Source: Marinomonas algicola
GTDB lineage: Bacteria; Pseudomonadota; Gammaproteobacteria; Pseudomonadales; Marinomonadaceae
Assembly (NCBI RefSeq): GCF_014805825.1
Contig: NZ_CP061941.1
Coordinates: 3,844,001 to 3,908,000 of the forward strand
Direction: 5' to 3'
Length of the DNA: 64,000 bases
Position numbers and translations under genes: made by a program. Positions 1-8,979 of this stretch are shown piece after piece; the first letter of the stretch is position 1, and each line of letters opens with the position of its first letter. The notes under the pieces are model-generated. The model did not search any database. It had not been told where the DNA came from and saw only the letters and a list, made by a program, of their open reading frames with translations.

Positions 1-501
1 AATGTGAGCGCAATTGAGCTAGCGGGCACACAATCTTTAACGATACACGGAAGAACCAAAAAAGACGGCTACAGACCTCCTGCAAGATGGGAAAAAATAG
101 GCAAGGTGAAAGAACACAGTAAGATGAAAATTATCGCGAACGGAGATATCACCAGTACTAAGTCATTACTTAGTTGCTTAAATGAAACAAAATGCTCTCA
201 TTTCATGATTGGCAGAGGTGTATTAATCAACCCTTTCATTTTCCAAGACATCAAAAGCGAGCTATCAGGCCATAAACCTTTAGATCACTCAAAAGAGTTA
301 GAAGCGTTATTGACACGCTACATCCACATTTTACAACAGCATTATGATGAGGTCGCCACATTAGGCAGGCTAAAACAATGGTGCGGCAATTTAAGACATC
401 AATTCATAGTGATCGAAGAGAATTTAACATCATTAAGACAGAGCCAATCTGTAGACGAGTTCATTAATAAATTGGCAAGTATGAGCAACGCAATAAAATG
501 A
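1..501 (+). CDS. dusC: tRNA-dihydrouridine synthase, C-terminal part (DusC-like)
   Basis: The reading frame is open from base 1 and ends at TGA 499-501, so the gene is cut by the window edge and its N-terminal half is missing. Dus enzymes are FMN-dependent flavoproteins that reduce uridines in the tRNA D-loop. The visible part contains LTIHGRTK, IIANGDI and MIGRGVLINP, which match the end of the FMN-binding TIM barrel (phosphate-binding loops), followed by the helical tRNA-binding domain. The tail fits the DusC (U16) branch better than DusA or DusB, but that assignment is from memory. It converges on the tRNA-Arg genes, leaving 15 bp between its stop and the nearest tRNA end. Confidence 0.8.
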   Translation, partial: NVSAIELAGTQSLTIHGRTKKDGYRPPARWEKIGKVKEHSKMKIIANGDITSTKSLLSCLNETKCSHFMIGRGVLINPFIFQDIKSELSGHKPLDHSKELEALLTRYIHILQQHYDEVATLGRLKQWCGNLRHQFIVIEENLTSLRQSQSVDEFINKLASMSNAIK

Positions 502-516
502 TATAAAAACAAGAAA

Positions 517-593
517 TGGTGCATCCGGAAGGATTCGAACCTTCGACCGCTCGGTTCGTAGCCGAGTACTCTATCCAGCTGAGCTACGGATGC
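517..593 (-). tRNA. tRNA-Arg (anticodon ACG), copy 3
   Basis: A 77-nt cloverleaf on the minus strand with an encoded CCA end. The anticodon loop reads CTACGAA, giving ACG, which would be edited to ICG by TadA and read CGU/CGC/CGA. The T-arm has the GGTTCGAATCC motif. It is identical to the two copies at 670-746 and 798-874. It is the last tRNA of the csrA-linked array when read on the minus strand. No strong intrinsic terminator is seen before the convergent dusC stop. Confidence 0.97.
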
Positions 594-669
594 GCACAAG
601 ATTAATCATTAATCTTTGGGAAGATAATTATAAAGGAATTATTAACGCAGAAGTATTATCAATAGTATT

Positions 670-746
670 TGGTGCATCCGGAAGGATTCGAACCTTCGAC
701 CGCTCGGTTCGTAGCCGAGTACTCTATCCAGCTGAGCTACGGATGC
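670..746 (-). tRNA. tRNA-Arg (anticodon ACG), copy 2
   Basis: An identical 77-nt copy of the flanking tRNA-Arg genes, with encoded CCA and anticodon ACG. The spacer to copy 3 is 76 nt and to copy 1 is 51 nt. Both spacers are AT-rich and would be removed during processing of one polycistronic tRNA transcript. Confidence 0.97.
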
Positions 747-797
747 GCTCAAATTTTCACGACATTCTAATCAAGAAATTAGAACTACTTGCTTTAA

Positions 798-874
798 TGG
801 TGCATCCGGAAGGATTCGAACCTTCGACCGCTCGGTTCGTAGCCGAGTACTCTATCCAGCTGAGCTACGGATGC
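798..874 (-). tRNA. tRNA-Arg (anticodon ACG), copy 1
   Basis: A 77-nt tRNA with encoded CCA, identical to the two downstream copies. Only 6 nt separate it from the tRNA-Ser gene, so the two must be processed from a common precursor. The order csrA, tRNA-Ser, then several tRNA-Arg(ACG) is the same as the E. coli csrA-serV-argVYZQ region. Confidence 0.97.
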
Positions 875-880
875 ATTAAA

Positions 881-970
881 TGGCGGAGAGTGAGGGATTC
901 GAACCCTCGATGAGTTTCACCCCATACTCCCTTAGCAGGGGAGCGCCTTCGGCCACTCGGCCAACTCTCC
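881..970 (-). tRNA. tRNA-Ser (anticodon GCU)
   Basis: A 90-nt class II tRNA with a long variable arm and encoded CCA. The anticodon loop CTGCTAA gives GCU, reading AGC/AGU. It is the first tRNA of the four-gene array, and a strong promoter lies just upstream at 986-1013. Confidence 0.97.
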
Positions 971-985
971 AAACAAGTGGGGCGT

Positions 986-1013
986 ATTATAGATACCTCA
1001 TTTGTTTTGTAAA
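986..1013 (-). promoter_or_regulatory. Promoter of the tRNA-Ser/tRNA-Arg array
   Basis: On the minus strand, TTTACA (1008-1013) is followed by 16 nt and a perfect TATAAT (986-991). The discriminator after the -10 is GC-rich (ACGCCCC). GC-rich discriminators are typical of stable-RNA promoters under stringent control by ppGpp/DksA; that property is inferred here. The start site would fall about 7 nt downstream, roughly 10 nt before the tRNA-Ser 5' end. Confidence 0.8.
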
Positions 1014-1037
1014 GGGTTTTTTCGAAAAAAATTAAAA

Positions 1038-1223
1038 TTAATCTTCTTCGTGTTCACCCTGTTCTTTTTGTATACGCAAATAGATTTCTTCGCGGTGTAC
1101 AGAAACATCTTTTGGTGCATTAATACCAATACGCACTTGATTGCCTTTAACACCCAAAACCGTAACTGACACTTCATCACCTACCATAAGAGTCTCACCA
1201 ACTCGACGAGTAAGAATTAACAT
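1038..1223 (-). CDS. csrA: Carbon storage regulator CsrA (RsmA)
   Basis: CsrA is a small dimeric RNA-binding protein that binds GGA motifs in mRNA leaders and represses or stabilises messages for carbon storage, motility and biofilm genes. The 61-residue product starts MLILTRRVGE and contains GVKGNQVRIGI and the conserved VHREEIY segment, so the RNA-contacting residues near positions 4-8 and 44 are present. The ATG at 1221-1223 was chosen because AGGAG sits 7-8 nt upstream; an in-frame start 30 nt earlier would add residues no CsrA has. It lies downstream of lysC and upstream of the tRNA array, an order conserved in gammaproteobacteria. Confidence 0.97.
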   Translation of the reverse strand: MLILTRRVGETLMVGDEVSVTVLGVKGNQVRIGINAPKDVSVHREEIYLRIQKEQGEHEED

Positions 1224-1263
1224 GTAAATCTCCTTAGTTATCCTTTCGTGCATTTAAATAAAG

Positions 1264-1352
1264 AGATATGCCTCACAAATCACGTAAGACATATCTTACA
1301 AATCGAATTGTAGCTGCTGAAACAAATTTAATCCAATTTTTTTTCAGCTACT
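1264..1352. other. Leader region between lysC and csrA with competing hairpins
   Basis: A perfect stem GTAAGA/TCTTAC with a CATA loop lies at 1284-1299. The element AGATATG (1264-1270) can instead pair with CATATCT (1290-1296), so two mutually exclusive hairpins are possible in the csrA 5' leader. A further imperfect repeat pairs GTAGCTGCTGAA (from 1310) with TTCAGCTAC (ending near 1351). It could be the lysC terminator stem, but no T-run follows on the minus strand. Confidence 0.3.
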
Positions 1353-1365
1353 GATATGAGACACA

Positions 1366-2607
1366 TTACGCTTCACGCACTCCATGAGCACTGTCACTTA
1401 ACTTAAAAGCAGAATGAAGCGACCTAACAGCCAATTCCATGTATTTTTCATCAATAATGACAGAGACTTTTATTTCAGACGTTGAGATTAATTGAATATT
1501 AATGGATTCTTTTGCCAATGCCTTGAACATAGTACTGGCCACACCGGCATGAGAGCGCATACCAACACCCACAATAGACACTTTCACTATTTTAGAGTCG
1601 CCGATAACATCTCTTGCGCCCAACTCATCTTTAATATTTTCAAGTATTTCGAACGCTTTACTAAACTCAGTTCGGTGTACTGTAAAGGTGAAGTCAGTCG
1701 TTCCATCAGCAGACACGTTTTGCACTATCATATCGACTTCAATGTTTGCATCACTGATTGGAACCAAAATTCGCGAGGCTATACCTGGAATGTCAGGCAC
1801 GCCTTTTAGCGTCAACTTCGCTTCATCACGATTAAATGCAATTCCAGAAACAGCTGGCTGCTCCATACCTTCACTCCCCTCAGTTGTAATTAATGTACCT
1901 TCACCTTCTTCAAAACTAGACAGTACACGCAATGGCACTTGATACTTTCCAGCAAACTCTACTGAACGAATTTGTAGGATTTTCGATCCCAAACTCGCCA
2001 TTTCAAGCATTTCTTCAAAGGTAATTTTTTCTAATCGACGAGCGCTGTCCACAACTCTTGGGTCTGTCGTGTACACACCGTCCACATCTGTATAAATTTG
2101 GCATTCGTCAGCTTTCAATGCCGCCGCAAGCGCAACGCCAGTTGTATCAGATCCACCACGACCAAGCGTCGTGATATTACCGTCCGCATCCGCGCCCTGA
2201 AATCCTGCCACAACAACAACTTTACCCGCATCAAGATCGGATCTCATACCTTCAGTATCAATACTTTGAATGCGAGCTTTACCGAAAGCACTGTCTGTTT
2301 CAATACGAACTTGAGAACCGGTATAAGAACGTGCATCAATGCCACGCTTTTTAAGAGCCATACACAAAAGAGCAATAGTGACTTGCTCTCCTGTAGAGAC
2401 CAACACGTCCATTTCTCTAGAGTCAGGTTCCTCTTGTATCGCTTTTGCCAATGCAATTAAGCGATTTGTTTCACCGCTCATTGCCGATACAGCAACGACG
2501 ATATCATCGCCTTTTTCTTTGTGCCTTTGGACACGATCAGCAACAGCTTCGATACGCTCAACGGAGCCGACCGAAGTACCACCATACTTTTGAACTAACA
2601 ACGCCAT
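1366..2607 (-). CDS. lysC: Aspartate kinase LysC
   Basis: Catalyses ATP-dependent phosphorylation of L-aspartate, the first step to lysine, threonine, methionine and diaminopimelate. The 413-residue protein has the N-terminal kinase motif KYGGTSVGS (about residues 7-15), the middle GRGGSDTTGVALAAALKAD segment, and two C-terminal ACT domains (about 265-410) that normally bind inhibitory lysine and/or threonine. This is the short monofunctional class, without a fused homoserine dehydrogenase; a separate hom gene lies at 41802-43103. It sits 41 nt downstream of alaS and is probably cotranscribed with it. The ATG has only a weak upstream GGG-rich ribosome site. Confidence 0.96.
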   Translation of the reverse strand: MALLVQKYGGTSVGSVERIEAVADRVQRHKEKGDDIVVAVSAMSGETNRLIALAKAIQEEPDSREMDVLVSTGEQVTIALLCMALKKRGIDARSYTGSQVRIETDSAFGKARIQSIDTEGMRSDLDAGKVVVVAGFQGADADGNITTLGRGGSDTTGVALAAALKADECQIYTDVDGVYTTDPRVVDSARRLEKITFEEMLEMASLGSKILQIRSVEFAGKYQVPLRVLSSFEEGEGTLITTEGSEGMEQPAVSGIAFNRDEAKLTLKGVPDIPGIASRILVPISDANIEVDMIVQNVSADGTTDFTFTVHRTEFSKAFEILENIKDELGARDVIGDSKIVKVSIVGVGMRSHAGVASTMFKALAKESINIQLISTSEIKVSVIIDEKYMELAVRSLHSAFKLSDSAHGVREA

Positions 2608-2648
2608 AATTTTTTAAACCCACACAATGGCCAATTTCGGCACTTTTT

Positions 2649-5267
2649 TTACACTCGCTCTGAGACCCAAGCCACAGCCACTTCCAACGCTTCTGATAAC
2701 TTGTCAGGATTATTACCACCAGCCTGAGCCATATCAGGTCGACCGCCCCCACGACCATCGACAATTGGAGCAACCATTTTAATGAGATCACCCGCTTTCA
2801 CTTTACTTGTCAAATCTTTTGTTACACCCGCAATCAAACTGACTTTGCCATCATTAACACTTGCCAATAAAATAATGGCGGACTCAAGCTTGCTCTTCAG
2901 CTGATCTAACATATCCCTTAAATCTTTTGGGTCACTGACTTCCACTTGAGAAATCAATAATTTCCCTCCTGATATATCAATGGCTTGAGAGGCCATATCC
3001 GAACCGGCTTGCGCCGCAATTTTTGACTTAAGCTGGTCTACTTCTTTTTGCAAAGCGCGACTCTGATCAACCAAAGACACGATCTTTTCCAATACATTAT
3101 CGGAATTGCCTTTTACTAGAGAGGCTACTTTGTGCAATGTAAACTCTGTTGCTCGAACATAATCAAATGCCGCTTTCCCAGTCACAGCTTCAATTCGTCT
3201 AACACCTGCAGCAATACCACCCTCAGAAACAATTTTCAGCAAACCTATATCACCGGTTCTCTTAACATGAGTACCACCACAAAGCTCAATAGAATAATCT
3301 GACCCCATAGTCAATACACGAACATTGCTGTCGTATTTTTCACCAAATAAGGCCATAGCGCCTTTCTCTTTAGCCGACTCAATGTCCATAATTTCAGTAA
3401 GCACTTCATGGTTTAAACGAATTTGCTCGTTCACCATGTCTTCTACCTGCTCAAGCTCAACATCTGTGACACCTTCAAAATGCGAAAAATCAAAGCGTAA
3501 ACGCTCGGCGTCACATAAAGATCCTTTTTGGTGAACATGATCACCGACGACTCGACGTAACGCTTCATGCAACAAGTGTGTCGCCGAGTGATTCAAAGAT
3601 GTAGCGGAACGAAGCGACGAATCAACCGTACCAGTGAGTGTATCCCCAACGGCAACACGGCCCTCTCTAAGCACACCATGATGTAGATGGGTTTTACCTT
3701 GCTTGGTGGTATTTGAGACATTAAAAGCACCACCACCTCGCAACCATCCTTTATCACCAACTTGACCACCAGACTCACCATAAAAAGGCGTTTTCGTCAA
3801 AATAATCACCGCATTTTGACCCGCTTCAAGTTTCTCTACTTTCTCACCATCAACAATAATGGATTCAACAACGCCTGTACCATTTAACTCACCATAACCC
3901 GTAAACTCAGTAGCGCCTGCATCAATGATACTCGACATGTCCATGGTAAATTGACTAGCCGAGCGCGCTCTATTTCTCTGCTCATCCATAGCGACTTCAA
4001 AACCAGTCTCATCGATCTCCAAGTCGCGTTCGCGGGCCACATCATTCGTCAAATCCGCAGGGAACCCATAAGTGTCATACAGTTTGAAAACCACGTCGCC
4101 AGGGATAGTTTTAGAACCGGAACCCATAGACGCAATCGCGTCATCTAAGATCCGCATACCTTGCTCAAGTGTCTTAGCAAATTGTTCTTCCTCTTTAAGC
4201 AGAATAGATTGAATACGGCCCTTTAACTTAATCAGCTCAGGATACGCTTCGCCCATCTCGATACAAAGTGCGTCTATCAACTGATTAAAAAACGTCTCCT
4301 TCTGACCCAACTTATGCCCATGGCGAACCGCTCGACGGATAATACGTCTTAATACATAGCCGCGCCCTTCATTGGAAGGGACAATACCATCAGTAATCAT
4401 GAAAGAGCATGAACGAATATGATCCGCAATAACTCTTAAAGATTGAGCACTCAAATCGTCAGTACCAACCACTTTAGCAGCCGCTTTAATCAGGTTTTGA
4501 AACAAGTCAATTTCGTAATTACTGTGTACACCCTGCAAAATAGCCGCAATACGTTCCAGCCCCATACCGGTATCAACCGATGGTTTAGGTAATGGCGCCA
4601 TACTACCGTCAGCAGAGCGATTAAACTGCATGAAAACCACATTCCAAATTTCTATGAAACGGTCACCATCTTCTTCAGGAGACCCTGGCGGACCACCCCA
4701 AATATGCTCACCATGGTCATAAAATACTTCTGTACAAGGACCACATGGTCCCGTATCACCCATCTGCCAGAAATTGTCGGACGCGTATCTGGAGCCTTTG
4801 TTATCTCCAATACGGATGATGCGGTCAACAGGTATGCCAATCTTATCTGCCCATAAATTATAGGCTTCGTCATCTTCTGCATAAACAGTGACGAGCAATT
4901 TCTCTTTTGGTAGCTTTAATACGCCCGTCAAAAACTCCCAAGCGTAGCTAATCGCCTCTTCCTTAAAGTAGTCACCGAAACTAAAATTACCAAGCATCTC
5001 AAAGAAAGTATGGTGGCGTGCGGTATAACCAACGTTTTCTAAATCGTTATGTTTACCACCAGCACGTACACAACGCTGAGAAGACGTCGCTCTCGTATAA
5101 GGGCGCTGATCTTGACCCAAAAATACATCTTTAAACTGCACCATACCGGCATTAGTAAAAAGCAGAGTAGGATCGTTTCCTGGAATTAAAGAACTTGAGT
5201 CGACAACCTGATGCTGCTGACCCTCGAAGTAGGCTAAAAATGATTGACGTAATTCTGAACTCTTCAT
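2649..5267 (-). CDS. alaS: Alanyl-tRNA synthetase AlaS
   Basis: Charges tRNA-Ala with alanine and edits mischarged Ser/Gly. From the ATG at 5265-5267 the product is 872 residues beginning MKSSELRQSFL, close to the 876 of E. coli. An open extension of 39 codons upstream is ignored because it is not conserved. Visible parts are the class II aminoacylation core (RHHTFFEMLGNFSFGDYFK), the tRNA-recognition helices, the editing domain with the zinc-binding HSATHLLH and CGGTHV motifs, and a C-terminal oligomerisation/C-Ala domain ending near GGGRPDMAQAGG. It heads the alaS-lysC(-csrA) block. Confidence 0.97.
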   Translation of the reverse strand: MKSSELRQSFLAYFEGQQHQVVDSSSLIPGNDPTLLFTNAGMVQFKDVFLGQDQRPYTRATSSQRCVRAGGKHNDLENVGYTARHHTFFEMLGNFSFGDYFKEEAISYAWEFLTGVLKLPKEKLLVTVYAEDDEAYNLWADKIGIPVDRIIRIGDNKGSRYASDNFWQMGDTGPCGPCTEVFYDHGEHIWGGPPGSPEEDGDRFIEIWNVVFMQFNRSADGSMAPLPKPSVDTGMGLERIAAILQGVHSNYEIDLFQNLIKAAAKVVGTDDLSAQSLRVIADHIRSCSFMITDGIVPSNEGRGYVLRRIIRRAVRHGHKLGQKETFFNQLIDALCIEMGEAYPELIKLKGRIQSILLKEEEQFAKTLEQGMRILDDAIASMGSGSKTIPGDVVFKLYDTYGFPADLTNDVARERDLEIDETGFEVAMDEQRNRARSASQFTMDMSSIIDAGATEFTGYGELNGTGVVESIIVDGEKVEKLEAGQNAVIILTKTPFYGESGGQVGDKGWLRGGGAFNVSNTTKQGKTHLHHGVLREGRVAVGDTLTGTVDSSLRSATSLNHSATHLLHEALRRVVGDHVHQKGSLCDAERLRFDFSHFEGVTDVELEQVEDMVNEQIRLNHEVLTEIMDIESAKEKGAMALFGEKYDSNVRVLTMGSDYSIELCGGTHVKRTGDIGLLKIVSEGGIAAGVRRIEAVTGKAAFDYVRATEFTLHKVASLVKGNSDNVLEKIVSLVDQSRALQKEVDQLKSKIAAQAGSDMASQAIDISGGKLLISQVEVSDPKDLRDMLDQLKSKLESAIILLASVNDGKVSLIAGVTKDLTSKVKAGDLIKMVAPIVDGRGGGRPDMAQAGGNNPDKLSEALEVAVAWVSERV

Positions 5268-5430
5268 AATCAAGTAAGACTCTATGTTGTTTCTTAGCGA
5301 AAAGGGGACTGCGCAACTAACACTTGCAAGAAATAATTTAAATGAACAAATAAAAGCCCAAAATAGTACACGTAAACCTCCCATATTTTCAAAAAAAATA
5401 CGATTTTTTTAAGGTATTTTTTGAGTTTCC

Positions 5431-5468
5431 CATAAAAAAAGCGCTGATACCCAAAATATCAGCGCTTT
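5431..5468 (-). terminator. Intrinsic terminator of alr
   Basis: A 12-bp perfect inverted repeat (AAAGCGCTGATA and its complement, loop of 7) lies 24 nt past the alr stop. On the minus strand it is followed by a run of seven T. It also isolates alaS from alr transcription. Confidence 0.92.
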
Positions 5469-5491
5469 CTAACTCATAAAGTGAAAATTAC

Positions 5492-6568
5492 TTATCTATA
5501 TTGTATTCTGGGTCTGCTGGTCATTCGAGTAACAAGTTCATAACCTATCGTTGATGAATGATTCGCCACATGCTCAACAGGTAATGTGTCTCCCCAAAGC
5601 TCAACATTGGCCCCAAGAGTAATATCTGGAACATTCGAGACATTAACCGTAATCATATCCATAGACACCCTACCTGCTAAAGAACAAGGGATATTATTCA
5701 CTATAATCGGAGTCCCATTAATGGCATTACGAGGATAGCCATCTCCATACCCAACAGCTACTGTCGCTATGATTTCTTCTTTTTGCGCCTCAAAGCTGCC
5801 AGCATAGCCAACTCTATCACCTTTTTGTATCACCCTTAGTGAAATGACTTTTGAAGTAAATGTCATTGCCATTTTTAGCCCTAACTCTTTCCCTGTAATG
5901 TCATTAAAAGGAGAAATACCATACAACATTACACCTGGACGAATCCACCCACCCTCAGGAATGTCCCACTTAAGCACGGCGGCAGAATTCGCCACACTGC
6001 CCTCAATATTTCCACAATTTTTGTGAACTCGTTTAAATACGGCCAATTGCTTTGAAGTAGTATCACTTAACAGATCGTCTGAGCTTGAAAAATGGGACAT
6101 CAAAAGCACCTCATTGACATAATTAGACTGACGTAATCTTTCAACCAGTTCAGTCGCCCTATCAGGGTCGACACCCAGTCTATGCATACCAACATCCACT
6201 TTTACAAACACCTTCTCAATATGACAACCAGAGTCGATCAACGCATCCACTTGAGCGTCATTTTCAACAGCACTCCACAAACCATGCCTCTCACATAGAG
6301 ACCATTCAGAAGCCTCAAAAACACCTTCTAGAAGCATAATAGGTGACTTTATACCAGACTCCCGGAGCTCTAAGGCTTCTTCAACGGCGGCAACAGCAAA
6401 AGCATCCACAGTTGAATCCAAATACTGTGCTACTGCAACTGCACCATGACCATAAGCATTCGCCTTCACCACGGCAAACGCTTTAGAGGTCGGGTGCAAC
6501 GCCTTGGCAAGCAAGTAGTTGTGTTTTATAGATGATAAATTAACCGTTTTTGTCAGTGGACGCGCCAT
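5492..6568 (-). CDS. alr: Alanine racemase
   Basis: PLP-dependent interconversion of L- and D-alanine for peptidoglycan. The 358-residue product starts MARPLTKTVNL. The PLP lysine lies in AVVKANAYGHG (about residues 28-38) and the catalytic-tyrosine region in VGYAGSFEA (about 255-263). The ATG at 6566-6568 is preferred over a TTG 18 nt upstream because GAGG is well spaced before it. The gene has its own downstream terminator and is divergent from recX. It could be the catabolic paralogue DadX, but no dadA neighbour is present. Confidence 0.95.
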   Translation of the reverse strand: MARPLTKTVNLSSIKHNYLLAKALHPTSKAFAVVKANAYGHGAVAVAQYLDSTVDAFAVAAVEEALELRESGIKSPIMLLEGVFEASEWSLCERHGLWSAVENDAQVDALIDSGCHIEKVFVKVDVGMHRLGVDPDRATELVERLRQSNYVNEVLLMSHFSSSDDLLSDTTSKQLAVFKRVHKNCGNIEGSVANSAAVLKWDIPEGGWIRPGVMLYGISPFNDITGKELGLKMAMTFTSKVISLRVIQKGDRVGYAGSFEAQKEEIIATVAVGYGDGYPRNAINGTPIIVNNIPCSLAGRVSMDMITVNVSNVPDITLGANVELWGDTLPVEHVANHSSTIGYELVTRMTSRPRIQYR

Positions 6569-6811
6569 AAAAAACCTCAGTAACAACGGTGAATTGATAA
6601 CGATGACACATCAAACAACCCCCCTACTAAAACAATAAAGTTGATACCTGTATTTATACACCATTAAACAAAACAATATGCTTCTTTTTAAAACAAATTA
6701 CAGAGGAATAAACTAAAAAAACAATCATTGTAAGTATTTTTGACTTTTTGATATTTTTTGATGCATTTGTTAATGCTATCATGTCTTTTTAATTAGGTTC
6801 AGTAATCAAAT

Positions 6812-7261
6812 ATGGCCAACAAAGCGTTAAATGCTCTCTACGATACAGCATTAAGAAAACTATCTTACAGGGAGCACTGCACAAAAGACCTTAAAACAAA
6901 GCTTTTCAAATACACAGATGAACCAGAGTTAATTGAAGAGGTAATTACTTTATTAAAAGAAAGCAATTACCTTAATGATAAACGCTTTGCTGAAATATAC
7001 GTTCGCAGCAAATTTACCAAAGGCATAGGAGAGATAAGGGTAAGACAAGAACTTAAAATGAAAAACATTCAGCAAGATGATATTGCAAACGCATTGAACC
7101 AACCAGAGATAGATTGGTTCGAACTTGCAGTTAAAGTCAAAACCAAAAAACAGCCAGACCACCAGTCATTGTCCTTTTCTGATACAGCTAAGCTGCGTCG
7201 TTTTTTACAGTCACGAGGATTTACTTTTGATCAAATACAATACGCTCTAATGAATGAATAA
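6812..7261 (+). CDS. recX: Regulatory protein RecX
   Basis: RecX binds RecA filaments and blocks their extension, damping recombination and SOS. The 149-residue protein matches family length and shows three-helix RecX repeats: ALRKLSYREHCTKDLKTKL, EVITLLKESNYLNDKRFAE with the following KGIGEIRVRQELK, and a C-terminal LRRFLQSRGFTFDQI. It is not directly behind recA as in most gammaproteobacteria. It is 1.7 kb away on the opposite strand and converges, with a 1-nt gap, on the coiled-coil gene. The ATG is preceded by only a weak GG-containing ribosome site. Confidence 0.9.
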   Translation: MANKALNALYDTALRKLSYREHCTKDLKTKLFKYTDEPELIEEVITLLKESNYLNDKRFAEIYVRSKFTKGIGEIRVRQELKMKNIQQDDIANALNQPEIDWFELAVKVKTKKQPDHQSLSFSDTAKLRRFLQSRGFTFDQIQYALMNE

Positions 7262-7262
7262 A

Positions 7263-8810
7263 TCACATAATAAGGGTCATTAAGTATTTTTCTTCTAACG
7301 CGACATATTCAGCTGTAACGGATTCGATTTTAGCATCCATACTTTCTATGCTCTTGATCATTGTTTGAATGTCGTTAATCGCTTCACAATTTGAAGACAA
7401 GGTGTCTTGCAAGGTCAACGTTTTTTCCTCTAATGCTTTAAGCTTCTTCTGACCTTCTAAATACCTAAACTGAGTATTTTCCTCTACGATTTCACCTTCA
7501 CTATTTTGCTCAGCAAGCGCTAACTCATAACTTTCTTTTTTGATATGAGCACTATCCAAATCTCTTTCTAGCATTTCAACATAGAGCTCAGACTCGGACA
7601 CCATCAATTTTAGTTCGCTCAACCTTTTACCTTGCTCAGTGGAATATTCATCTGACTCTGCAGTTAAAGTAACTGAATGCAATACATCTTCCATTGATTG
7701 CATTGTTTCATGTTTACGCTCTATTAACCCCTTCATGCTAACCAAGGTATTGGTTGATTCATAACGCTCTTTTAATAGTTGATCCTTAGCATGGAGAACT
7801 TCTTCTTTTTTATTTAGATCAATATTCAAATTATGTCTAATAGTGTGAAGATTGTTAAATTTATTTTCTAAACTTTTTACGGAACGGTTTCTATCTAAGA
7901 GAATTTTTTCAAGCCTAGCAATTAACACATCGTTTCCAGACTGAACTTTTAGATTTAGCTCCCCAAGTTTCATTTCTTTACTCTCTTTCTGTAACGATTG
8001 TATGGTTTTCAACTGTTCAGTAGAGATCCTTTTTAAATCAGCGACTTTATCTGCCAACTCCCCTTCCATTGCAGCCAGAAATGTTGGTGGCTGCATCGAG
8101 TTTAAGAAGCTTTCCAAATGGCCTATTGGCTCAACATCAGATTCACTGTCTTGAAGATCTAATTTACTCTGCACGGCATCACGTACGGCACATAACCGTG
8201 CTATCTCTTCTCGTACTTTTGCTAAATCCACATCCAGATCCGCTTCATGCATCAACTTTAACTGGAAAGTATCCAATGCAAGTTTTAGTCTAGAGCTTAA
8301 ATCGATGCCTTGAGAAAGAGAATCCGACGCCTTAGCCTCTGATTTTTTTACCTCTTCTAATAAGGCCTTTTGCTCCTGAACTTTCTTCTGCAATTCTTCG
8401 ATTTCTAGTGCTTTATCCACCTTGTCTAGTAATGCCTGAAATACATCTAAATAGGGTTCAATCTCAGTACAAGGAATATCATTTTGAATCGTCGTGCGTT
8501 CAATCTCTAGGAAGGTTTTCCAACTTAATAATACCGTAAAGTCAGCGTCTTTTTTCTCCTCCTCCCTTTGAGCAATCATGTCTAAACAATAAGACATCTG
8601 ACTTTCAACAATCTCCAGCCATTGATCCTTAAAACCATTCGCTATGACTTCTGGTGAAAGCACCTCACTCACTTTCTCTTGTTCTGTGACATCGACGGTT
8701 TCGCTCGATTGGTATGCACGCTTTTTTAAATACAAATACGCACCTAAGCTCATCATCAGCAAGCATAAGGAGAGTACAAAAAGTCCTATTACGACCCCAA
8801 TTAAAGACAT
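7263..8810 (-). CDS. Membrane-anchored coiled-coil protein of unknown function
   Basis: I do not recognise the family. The 515-residue product begins with one strong transmembrane segment (about residues 4-27, followed by the basic LKKRAYQ), an N-in/C-in or signal-anchor layout. The rest is almost entirely charged heptad-like helix, with long Glu/Lys/Leu-rich stretches at about 130-240 and 255-515, such as ELQKKVQEQKALLEEVKK. No nucleotide-binding or catalytic motif is visible. It lies downstream of recA behind that gene's terminator, so it may be reached by read-through, and it converges on recX with a 1-nt gap. A role in envelope or chromosome organisation would be a guess. Confidence 0.7.
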   Translation of the reverse strand: MSLIGVVIGLFVLSLCLLMMSLGAYLYLKKRAYQSSETVDVTEQEKVSEVLSPEVIANGFKDQWLEIVESQMSYCLDMIAQREEEKKDADFTVLLSWKTFLEIERTTIQNDIPCTEIEPYLDVFQALLDKVDKALEIEELQKKVQEQKALLEEVKKSEAKASDSLSQGIDLSSRLKLALDTFQLKLMHEADLDVDLAKVREEIARLCAVRDAVQSKLDLQDSESDVEPIGHLESFLNSMQPPTFLAAMEGELADKVADLKRISTEQLKTIQSLQKESKEMKLGELNLKVQSGNDVLIARLEKILLDRNRSVKSLENKFNNLHTIRHNLNIDLNKKEEVLHAKDQLLKERYESTNTLVSMKGLIERKHETMQSMEDVLHSVTLTAESDEYSTEQGKRLSELKLMVSESELYVEMLERDLDSAHIKKESYELALAEQNSEGEIVEENTQFRYLEGQKKLKALEEKTLTLQDTLSSNCEAINDIQTMIKSIESMDAKIESVTAEYVALEEKYLMTLIM

Positions 8811-8904
8811 AAAAACTCATTCGAAGACTATAACGTTACTTTAAAGATACCATAAAATTTTCAAGTCACTTTTATTAAAGTACGCCACTCACAAAACATC
8901 ACAT

Positions 8905-8943
8905 AAAAAACCCCAATGCTGGTTTCCCGGCGATTGAGGTTTC
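8905..8943 (-). terminator. Intrinsic terminator of recA
   Basis: On the minus strand, AACCTCAAT pairs with ATTGGGGTT (one G-U pair). The apical part contains a GG-GAAA-CC tetraloop, and a run of six T follows. It begins about 37 nt after the recA stop. Confidence 0.88.
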
Positions 8944-8979
8944 AGAATACAAATCTACCTTGCACTTTCAATAACTAGC

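Noticed and set aside
590..913. Open frame of 107 codons on the plus strand across the tRNA genes
   Set aside because: It is antisense to three identical tRNA-Arg genes; the repeated peptide text is a by-product of the tRNA repeats.
6648..6663. Possible LexA box CTGTATTTATACACCA upstream of recX
   Set aside because: The left half is good but the right half CCA does not match CAG; about 12 of 16 positions agree in AT-rich DNA, which is not enough.
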